From: Lachnospiraceae bacterium 28-4 | GTDB taxonomy: Bacteria > Bacillota > Clostridia > Lachnospirales > Lachnospiraceae | Assembly (NCBI GenBank): GCA_000403275.2 | Contig: KE159600.1 | Span: 393,708 to 457,707, forward strand | Direction of reading: 5' to 3' | Length of the DNA: 64,000 nucleotides | Notes under the pieces: model-generated | Databases searched by the model: none | Seen by the model: only the letters and a program-made list of their open reading frames with translations | What the model was told of the DNA's origin: nothing | Program-made: the position numbers and the translations under genes | Shown here: positions 29,010 through 35,364 of the stretch, in pieces | How positions within the stretch are numbered: position 1 is the stretch's first letter | Layout of the letters: every line of letters begins with the position of its first letter

Positions 29010-29945
29010 TTATCTTCCGCCTTTTACCTCCGAAGAAATAAATTGTATGTTTCCGATGATCTCGTCCAATTCGTTCGAATTGGTACAGTCTTCGTCCGTT
29101 CCTTCCATCCAGACGCGCATCGTCACTTTCACGTCCTGTTCTTCTTCAATCTCAAACAGCTTTTCCGAATTGCCCTCCTCGCCATTTATAAAATTTCCAT
29201 CGCTTGTCTGCTGTAATGTTTTATATGTTCCATAAGAGTCTTTTACGTTATCGATAGCCTTCTCAGGATCACTGTTATGTTTATCGCTGTTCGGTTCCCA
29301 TATGGCGATCTCCTGCCCCTCCACTTCAAAAGAAATGCGGATGGAATTCGCCGCCGTATCGCCGGGCGTCGTACTCGTTACGCCATCGGCCTGCCGCACC
29401 CAGCAGCCGCTGACTTCCTCTCCGGCCTGTTCAGGTCCTAACAGCATAATCTCGTAAGTTTTCATTGCTCCCTGCGAAACCCTTTTTCCCTTGCTGTTTT
29501 TCAGGCTCCCCGCCTTCAGATAAAAAGTCTTTTCATATACATACTGCTGGTTCAGTTCATCCAGATCCGTAATTTCCTTGACATCGCTCACTGCCTTTCC
29601 TGTGTATACCGGAGCATAAAACATCTGCCCGTCCTTCGTTGTCACGGGATTCAGCAATACCTCCTCCATAGGGAACTTTTGCGTAGCCGTTTTCAAATCC
29701 AGCTCCTCGTCATACTCCCCCGGCCCGCCGCCCAGATCGTCGGCGATCATCAGATCCCCGGCTGCCGCCGCGGAAAGCGCAAGATTCAGCACTTTGGGTT
29801 TATTATTCATCGTAAACCACGCGTAAGTCGCAGTGGATAATACCGCCAGATATAACAGACACATCAACAGCCTGGCTTTCAAACCCTGCTTTTCCTGTTT
29901 TTCTTTTCTTTCTTTTTTTTCTTCCGCTATAATCCCTTTTCCCAT
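29010..29945 (-). CDS. SipW-cognate TasA-like surface subunit
   Basis: A 311-residue exported protein with a long charged N-terminal region, a hydrophobic core and TATYAWFTMNN (about residues 37-47), a clear SipW-cognate signal. The mature part is followed by a C-terminal segment VTMRVWMEGTDEDCTNSN and IIGNIQF. This resembles the end of the neighbouring upstream protein (VVIWLEGEDPECVDAIIGG), so the two are probably paralogous subunits. The ATG at 29945 follows GGAGGAGGCAA at ideal spacing; an in-frame ATG at 29984 has no ribosome site. It lies 68 bp upstream of the ATPase gene in the same operon. Confidence 0.82.
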   Translation of the reverse strand: MGKGIIAEEKKERKEKQEKQGLKARLLMCLLYLAVLSTATYAWFTMNNKPKVLNLALSAAAAGDLMIADDLGGGPGEYDEELDLKTATQKFPMEEVLLNPVTTKDGQMFYAPVYTGKAVSDVKEITDLDELNQQYVYEKTFYLKAGSLKNSKGKRVSQGAMKTYEIMLLGPEQAGEEVSGCWVRQADGVTSTTPGDTAANSIRISFEVEGQEIAIWEPNSDKHNSDPEKAIDNVKDSYGTYKTLQQTSDGNFINGEEGNSEKLFEIEEEQDVKVTMRVWMEGTDEDCTNSNELDEIIGNIQFISSEVKGGR

Positions 29946-29992
29946 TTGCCTCCTCCGTCCCTTTTGCCCGCTTCCCCGCTTCATCTAATCAT

Positions 29993-30904
29993 CTAATAAG
30001 TAAAACTCATTGCCAACTCTATTTCTCCTCCTATAATTGCATCCACGCATTCCGGGTCTTCTCCCTCCAGCCAGATCACCACCGTAAACTTATCCATTCC
30101 GTCATGTTCAAAATCCGGCCTTAATCCGGTGCAAATTGTTTTTTCGGAAGCAAAAGGCACCGTTTGCAGCTGATAGATGCCATTCAAACTGTCGAAATCG
30201 TGGTAATCAATAACCTCCTGGGTAATATAGCCCGGATTTCTGTTAGAAATCATGCCCTGTTGTTTTTCGGGATGCAGCGCGTATTCCTGAAACGGGAACT
30301 CAAATTCCGAATATTGGCATTCGGGATGCCCTTCCTTATTCGCCTTTGCAAAAATCTCCTGTTTGCCGTTGTGGAACAACATAATCCATGCAGCTTCCTC
30401 TATTCCCTGCGTTTTATTTCTCATAAACAGCGTATACCTGTAATCTTTTGTTTCCCCTGTCAGATTTTTTACATAAAACGTATAGGCAAACACATCATCG
30501 CTGTGATGTTCTCCGTCAATGTCCATCACATCTTCGTCAATATTGTATATGCTTATGTTCGTGGCATCCACCAGCGCATCCGCGTGAAGCGTGATCAACT
30601 TTTCATCAAAATTGGGAATCTCCGAAAGATAAAAGCCGTCCCTGGCCATTTCCCTGTCCACCTTTACCACAAATTCCCCCGCATTAGTATAAAACGCCGC
30701 CATAATAAATGCCACCAGCAAAATCAGCAGGATAATGGCGATTGTCTGTTTTGCCGCATGGACACGGAAAAATCCCCGGAAAAGGCTGACGCCTCCCATA
30801 TACCAATGTTTAAACCTGTTAAGCGGATCCACTCTGCTGATCAGTGTGCGCTTTATTGGGTTTCCATTCTGCCCTTTGTCCAGAAAACGTTTTCTTTTTT
30901 TCAT
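29993..30904 (-). CDS. Membrane-anchored TasA-like protein, paralogue of the next gene
   Basis: A 303-residue protein with an unusually long basic cytoplasmic N-terminus (~50 residues), one membrane helix (about 52-72, IAIILLILLVAFIMAAFY) and a beta-rich extracytoplasmic domain. The C-terminal VVIWLEGEDPECVDAIIGG matches the end of the following subunit, which suggests a shared fold. It lacks the clear AWF-type SipW site, so it may remain anchored as a base or tip component. ATG 30904 has GAGAGGGG upstream. It follows the HD-GYP gene by 58 bp. Confidence 0.72.
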   Translation of the reverse strand: MKKRKRFLDKGQNGNPIKRTLISRVDPLNRFKHWYMGGVSLFRGFFRVHAAKQTIAIILLILLVAFIMAAFYTNAGEFVVKVDREMARDGFYLSEIPNFDEKLITLHADALVDATNISIYNIDEDVMDIDGEHHSDDVFAYTFYVKNLTGETKDYRYTLFMRNKTQGIEEAAWIMLFHNGKQEIFAKANKEGHPECQYSEFEFPFQEYALHPEKQQGMISNRNPGYITQEVIDYHDFDSLNGIYQLQTVPFASEKTICTGLRPDFEHDGMDKFTVVIWLEGEDPECVDAIIGGEIELAMSFTY

Positions 30905-30962
30905 AATACCCCTCTCGCTTTTCTCTTATGGCAGACGTCTTTTATGGTTTGAAACAATAGGC

Positions 30963-31604
30963 TTAAAATCTGTCGATACATTCTCTAAAAATCTCCACTA
31001 ATTCCGGCTGAAACTGTCCTCCCGATTCTTCTTCGATAATCCGGACTGCTTCTTCCTTTGTCGTCTGTTTTTTCTTATATGGTTTCCAGCTTACGATCCC
31101 GTCATAGGTATCCGCAATAGCGCATATTCTCGCCCCTATCGGAATCTCTTCCCCTTTCTTTCCTTCAGGATATCCCCCTCCGTCGAACCTTTCATGGTGA
31201 TACACCGCGATTTTTTCCCACTGCTCCATGATTTCATCGGGAAAGGGCTGTATATAAATGCTTCTTATCGCCTTACGCGCATTTATCGTATGATCTTTGA
31301 TCATCTGTTTTTCCCCTTCGCTCAATCCGCCTACTTTATTTAAAATGGCAAAGGGAATAAAGTGTCGGCCAATATCGTGCAGAGCATAAATTCTTTCGCT
31401 GTATTCTTCAAAATCCTCCCCAAGCCTTTCCGCTACATTCTCCACGTTCTTTTCCAACATGTGCCGGTACAGTATATCCGCATATTTACCAACCCGCTTC
31501 ATATGTACCCTTACATTTCTCGGCAAAGTACTCAGCAAGGCGTCTATTGTTGGAAAGCACCCGACCTCCGAGCCTTTTACCAAGCTTCTTTCGTCTGTAA
31601 TCAA
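30963..31604 (-). CDS. HD-GYP domain protein
   Basis: HD-GYP proteins are metal-dependent phosphodiesterases, often acting on cyclic di-GMP. The 213-residue protein has the HD motif ALHDIGRHFIP at about residues 75-85, HHERFDGGGYPEG with the GYP element, and PIGARICAIADTYDGIV. All metal-binding His and Asp positions I can check are present. No sensory domain or membrane segment is seen. Translation starts at a TTG (31604) that follows GGAGG with six bases of spacing; no ATG is suitably placed. It is the first gene of the surface-structure locus, behind a strong promoter and a leader hairpin, so it may link c-di-GMP level to that locus. Confidence 0.85.
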   Translation of the reverse strand: MITDERSLVKGSEVGCFPTIDALLSTLPRNVRVHMKRVGKYADILYRHMLEKNVENVAERLGEDFEEYSERIYALHDIGRHFIPFAILNKVGGLSEGEKQMIKDHTINARKAIRSIYIQPFPDEIMEQWEKIAVYHHERFDGGGYPEGKKGEEIPIGARICAIADTYDGIVSWKPYKKKQTTKEEAVRIIEEESGGQFQPELVEIFRECIDRF

Positions 31605-31649
31605 ATGAATCCTCCATTCCCGTTAATCTGTCACAGTTTCCACACTGGC

Positions 31650-31673
31650 AAAAGCCGAACTGTTAGATTCGGC
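31650..31673 (-). terminator. Leader hairpin, possible attenuator of the surface locus
   Basis: On the minus strand GCCGAA-TCTAACAG-TTCGGC is followed by TTTT, about 50 bp upstream of the HD-GYP start and downstream of the promoter at 31736-31764. The T run is short, so termination may be partial or conditional. Confidence 0.5.
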
Positions 31674-31735
31674 CCTTCTGATCATATTGAGTCATTCACT
31701 ACATAGTCCTATTTTCTTAATTTTATATTATTTTA

Positions 31736-31764
31736 ATGATATATTTTTACCACTTCACTGTCAA
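31736..31764 (-). promoter_or_regulatory. Promoter of the SipW surface locus
   Basis: Minus strand: perfect TTGACA (31759-31764), 17-bp spacer, TATCAT (31736-31741). Transcription would start near 31729 and give a leader of about 125 nt containing the hairpin at 31650-31673. The AT-rich block 31700-31920 upstream holds no gene that I can support. Confidence 0.7.
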
Positions 31765-32004
31765 CCTGTTTCTCCTATTTTTTGTTTGTTTTGACTTTTT
31801 TCTTTCTCATTTTTTTATATTTCTTGTCAATAATTTACTATTCATAAATCCTATTTCAAAAAATAATATTTATTCCACTATACACAATACACAAATTTGA
31901 AATAATTTGGTAATCGATGTGGCAGACCTTCTAATCATCTATGGAAATCCATTTTGCCGGAATATTTAGAAAATCTATTTCCCGAAGCCGGCACGAAAAA
32001 CCAT

Positions 32005-32148
32005 GTTCCCCCTGCCTCGCCCCGCCCGCCGCCCGCTTTCTTTTCTCCTGCCCCTCCTTTCCCCCTTCCTTCCCCACCCATTCCCCAAACCGCCAAAATC
32101 GATTTCCACAAACGCTTAGAAACAGATTTCCACAAACGCTTAGAAACA
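32005..32148. repeat. Pyrimidine-rich tract and 24-bp tandem duplication
   Basis: From about 32005 to 32090 the plus strand is almost all C and T. Directly after it, a 24-bp unit beginning GATTTCCACAAACGC occurs twice without mismatch (32101-32124 and 32125-32148), followed by the queT promoter. No gene is seen in 31765-32150. Confidence 0.75.
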
Positions 32149-32153
32149 TTACC

Positions 32154-32182
32154 TTGCCTTCCCCTTAGATTTGTGATACACT
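32154..32182 (+). promoter_or_regulatory. Promoter of queT
   Basis: TTGCCT (32154-32159), 17-bp spacer and an extended -10 TGATACACT (TACACT at 32177-32182). The leader to the queT start is about 115 nt and contains the riboswitch candidate. Confidence 0.6.
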
Positions 32183-32230
32183 TACAAGGCTGAATATCCT
32201 GTATTTTCAAGGTATTCTTACTATTCATAA

Positions 32231-32297
32231 CGTCAGTTCGAGACCTTCCTGACGGACAGAACCGCAAGCGGCTCTGTTAAACAAAACTAAAGGAGAA
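32231..32297 (+). promoter_or_regulatory. Probable preQ1 riboswitch (class II or III-like)
   Basis: A 6-bp hairpin CGTCAG/CTGACG (32231-32236 with 32249-32254) has a 12-nt loop ending GACCTTC. A second hairpin ACAGAACCG/CGGCTCTGT (32256-32277) follows, then the A-rich TTAAACAAAACTAAAGGAG. The loop CCTT (32244-32247) can pair with AAGG (32290-32293) of the ribosome site, forming an H-type pseudoknot that would hide it. This order of hairpin, inserted hairpin and pseudoknot over the SD is that of the preQ1-II class; class III is also possible in Clostridia. The gene downstream is a QueT transporter, the expected target. Confidence 0.6.
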
Positions 32298-32302
32298 GAA
32301 AA

Positions 32303-32830
32303 ATGAAAAATCAAATTTATGACAAAACTGTCACTGTCAAGACCGTACGCCCTTTTTCTGTGGCGGCAATCACTCAGGCGGCAATGATCGCTGCCCTTTA
32401 TGTTGTGCTTACCTTTATAGCCAATGCTTTCGGCCTTGCCAACTATGCGGTGCAGATCCGCTTTTCCGAGGCACTTACTATTTTGCCTTATTTCACCCCT
32501 GCTGCGGTGCCCGGGTTATTTATCGGCTGCCTGATCAGCAATATTCTGACCGGTTGTGCCCTTCCGGATATTATTTTCGGAAGCCTCGCCACCCTCATCG
32601 GCGCCGTATTTACTTACAGGCTCCGCGCTTATAAGTGGATGGCTCCCGTACCGCCGATTGTAGCCAACATGATCATCGTACCTTTCGTCCTTTTATATGC
32701 CTATGGCATCCGCCCGTTGTGGTTTTCCTTCCTTACTGTTACTGCCGGGGAAATCATATCCTGCGGCGTCTTGGGCATGGGACTTCTTTTCACATTGGAA
32801 AAATATAAAAACCGGCTTTTTATTCATTAA
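32303..32830 (+). CDS. queT: QueT family queuosine-precursor transporter
   Basis: QueT proteins are small membrane substrate-binding (S) components that import the queuosine precursor preQ1 or queuine. The 175-residue protein is strongly hydrophobic with about five to six membrane helices. It has the family segments VQIRFSEALTILPYFTPAAV and GLFIGCLISNILTG. AAAGGAG precedes the ATG by seven bases and is the site the upstream riboswitch candidate would mask. An NSS transporter gene follows 27 bp later and may share the transcript. Confidence 0.88.
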   Translation: MKNQIYDKTVTVKTVRPFSVAAITQAAMIAALYVVLTFIANAFGLANYAVQIRFSEALTILPYFTPAAVPGLFIGCLISNILTGCALPDIIFGSLATLIGAVFTYRLRAYKWMAPVPPIVANMIIVPFVLLYAYGIRPLWFSFLTVTAGEIISCGVLGMGLLFTLEKYKNRLFIH

Positions 32831-32857
32831 AGCCACATTTACAGGAGGAATCACAAA

Positions 32858-34255
32858 ATGACAAAGCCAACACCCACGGATCAGCCGTCCCATTCCGGCA
32901 AACCAAGAAGCAGTTTTTCAGGAAAAATGGGATATGTCCTTGCCGTTGCCGGTTCCGCTGTAGGGCTGGGAAACATTTGGCGTTTTCCCTATCTGGCGGC
33001 CAAATACGGAGGAGGGATTTTCCTTCTCGTTTATCTGGTCTTAATGCTTACCTTCGGGTACGCCCTGATTGTTTCCGAAACCGCGTTGGGCCGTATGACA
33101 AAGAAAAGTCCTGTAGGCGCTTTCCGTTCTTTTGGCAAAAGTCTGCCCTTCCGCTTCGGGGGATGGGTCAATGCCGTGATTCCCATGCTCATCGTTCCCT
33201 ATTATTGCGTGATCGGCGGGTGGGTAACAAAATATTTATTTGAATATATTAGGGGAAATGCCGTAACTCTGGCAGAAGACGCTTACTTTTCAGGCTTTAT
33301 CTCTTCCGGAGCCATCGTCGAATTCTGGCTGGTCATGTTCACCTTCTTTATTTTCCTTGTTATTGTTGCGGGAGTAAAGCAAGGTGTGGAACGGGTTTCC
33401 AAAATTATGATGCCTGTGCTGGTTATTCTCGCCATTTTTGTTTCCCTGTATTCCATTACCCGGCCCGGCGCGATGGAAGGGGTAAAATATCTTCTGATTC
33501 CAAACCTGGACAACTTTTCATGGATGACGGTAGTTGCTGCCATGGGGCAAATGTTTTATTCCCTTTCGATCGCGATGGGTATTTTGTATACTTATGGTTC
33601 TTACCTGAAAAAAGAGGTGGATATTGAAAAGTCCACCTCTCAGGTTGAAATATTTGACACTGCGATTGCCGTTCTCGCCGGATTGATGATCATCCCTGCG
33701 GTATTCGCCTTTTCCGGCGGTTCTCCCGATACACTACAGGCAGGGCCCTCGCTCATGTTTATTACAATCCCGAAGGTATTCGCCAATATGGAAATGGGAG
33801 ACGGCGTCGGTATTCTCTTTTTCCTCCTGGTATTGTTCGCTGCGCTGACCAGCGCTATTTCTCTGACGGAAACGAGTGTTTCCACTTTTGAAGATCAATT
33901 CGGATGGAGCCGGAGAAAATGCAGTCTGTTGATGGCTGTCATTATTTTAGTTCTTGGCTCTGCCTCCGCCCTTGGATTCAGTTCCCTGGATTTCGTAACT
34001 TTGCTTGGAATGTCCATCCTGGATTTTTTCGATTTTCTGACCAATTCTATCATGATGCCGTTGGCGGCTCTGGCAACCTGCTTCCTGATCACACGGGTTG
34101 TCGGCCTGGATGCCATTGCCCGGGAAGTAGAACAGTCCTCTGCCTTCCGGCGCAAAAAATTATACTTTTTCTTTATGAAATATCTGGCACCCGTCTGCAT
34201 CGGGATCATACTGGTCAGCTCCATTGCCAACGCGTTCGGCTGGATCAGTATGTAA
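32858..34255 (+). CDS. Sodium-dependent amino acid transporter (NSS family)
   Basis: A sodium-coupled symporter of the neurotransmitter:sodium symporter family, probably for an amino acid. The 465-residue protein begins its first helix with the signature GSAVGLGNIWRFPYLAAKYGG, whose unwound glycine-rich part binds sodium and substrate. SETALGRM follows in helix 2, and about 11 helices in total are visible, as is usual for bacterial members of the MhsT/TnaT type. AGGAGGAATCACAAA precedes the ATG. It is co-oriented with queT. The substrate cannot be read from the sequence. Confidence 0.92.
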   Translation: MTKPTPTDQPSHSGKPRSSFSGKMGYVLAVAGSAVGLGNIWRFPYLAAKYGGGIFLLVYLVLMLTFGYALIVSETALGRMTKKSPVGAFRSFGKSLPFRFGGWVNAVIPMLIVPYYCVIGGWVTKYLFEYIRGNAVTLAEDAYFSGFISSGAIVEFWLVMFTFFIFLVIVAGVKQGVERVSKIMMPVLVILAIFVSLYSITRPGAMEGVKYLLIPNLDNFSWMTVVAAMGQMFYSLSIAMGILYTYGSYLKKEVDIEKSTSQVEIFDTAIAVLAGLMIIPAVFAFSGGSPDTLQAGPSLMFITIPKVFANMEMGDGVGILFFLLVLFAALTSAISLTETSVSTFEDQFGWSRRKCSLLMAVIILVLGSASALGFSSLDFVTLLGMSILDFFDFLTNSIMMPLAALATCFLITRVVGLDAIAREVEQSSAFRRKKLYFFFMKYLAPVCIGIILVSSIANAFGWISM

Positions 34256-34291
34256 TCCCCCGAACACATGATATCTGTCCTTGCCATCCGC

Positions 34292-35182
34292 CTATTCGCC
34301 GCTTAAGCGGGAGGCAAGGAAATAATATACCGGGATCGTTAAATAAAGTACCCAGGCGGGATGCCAGATATCAAGCCAAAAACCGGCACACAGAAACACT
34401 AACGTTACCAGCACAGGATAGGCAAATATTGTCGCATTCCCTTTTTTTACCGCGCTAATAAAGCTATACCATATGGGAATCAGCAAAAATAGAAGCCAGC
34501 CCGGATGCCAGGCGTTAAACATCATTCCAAGAATCCAATAGGCGATACTTATCACAGCGGCAAACGGAAAACTCCACAGCCAGGTCATTTTCCACCCTTC
34601 CTGCTTTTTTCCATTGATAAATACCCCTTTTCTGTCAATATGTACGTCTTCCTCCCTTTTCTTATCATTCACATGGATACCATCCCAGCCTATGCGAACT
34701 TCACTGCCGTCTTTATCTTTTACGTGTACGCCTTCTAATCCGATATTTACATACTCCCCGCTCTCTCCCGCCGATTCTTCTCTCGCCGGTTCTTTTTCCG
34801 TCGATTCTCCTCTCTCCGGTTCTCCTCTCTCCGGTTCTCCTCTCGTCGGTTCTCCTCTCTCCGATTCCTCTTTCGCCGGTTCCTTCCCCGTTGGCTCTTC
34901 TTCCGTCAGCTCCTCCTCTTCATTCTTCATCTGAAAGGCCAAAACTTCCGGGTTTTGCATTTCTTCCCCTTCCTCATCCTCTTCCGTTTTCAGCAATTCA
35001 TCCAGCGACACATGATACAGCTTTGCTAACAAAATTAAATTATCCGTATCCGGCGACGCTTCCGCCCTCTCCCATTTGCTGACGGCCTGCCGGCTGATTC
35101 CCAGCTTTTCAGCGAGCGCTTCCTGGGATAAGTGATTGCTTTTTCGCAAATGAACCAGTCTGTTTGCTATTTCAATATTCAT
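34292..35182 (-). CDS. XRE-type HTH regulator with C-terminal membrane helices
   Basis: A 296-residue protein with an N-terminal Cro/CI helix-turn-helix (residues 1-60; LSQEALAEKLGISRQAVSKWE) and an acidic low-complexity linker with repeats of RGEPE. A small beta-strand segment with repeated 'GW/LEGVHVKDK' and 'GIHVNDK' units follows, then three to four membrane helices. HTH proteins with C-terminal membrane parts are common in Firmicutes and may sense envelope state. ATG 35182 fits the family start and has AAAGG upstream; a longer start at 35221 has no ribosome site. It converges on the NSS transporter gene, with 36 bp between the stops. Confidence 0.85.
   Translation of the reverse strand: MNIEIANRLVHLRKSNHLSQEALAEKLGISRQAVSKWERAEASPDTDNLILLAKLYHVSLDELLKTEEDEEGEEMQNPEVLAFQMKNEEEELTEEEPTGKEPAKEESERGEPTRGEPERGEPERGESTEKEPAREESAGESGEYVNIGLEGVHVKDKDGSEVRIGWDGIHVNDKKREEDVHIDRKGVFINGKKQEGWKMTWLWSFPFAAVISIAYWILGMMFNAWHPGWLLFLLIPIWYSFISAVKKGNATIFAYPVLVTLVFLCAGFWLDIWHPAWVLYLTIPVYYFLASRLSGE
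34786..34875 (-). repeat. 15-bp minisatellite within the HTH regulator
   Basis: Units close to CCGGTTCTCCTCTCT (plus strand) repeat about four to six times with substitutions. They encode RGEPE-type pentapeptides in the linker between the HTH and membrane parts, and copy number can vary in frame. Confidence 0.75.
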
Positions 35183-35364
35183 TCTGTTTTCCCTTTCTTT
35201 TTCCATCGTTCTGTGGAGCAATTTTTCTATAAAACCGACTCAGGTGTCAAAAAGTCTGTCAGCCGGCGTCATTTCACGATCCCATCATATAAAAAATCTC
35301 CCATTTGCACCACCAACTCTGGTTTGAATTTCCGCAACCATTGGTTGCAAAAGGCGTAAATTCC

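Noticed and set aside
31600-31760. Cyclic di-GMP riboswitch in the leader of the HD-GYP gene
   Set aside because: The leader lacks the conserved GEMM-I or class II sequence blocks; only a simple hairpin is visible.
34278-34320. TCCTTGCC/GGCAAGGA inverted repeat between the NSS and HTH genes as a bidirectional terminator
   Set aside because: Stems are 27 bases apart and no T run follows on either strand.
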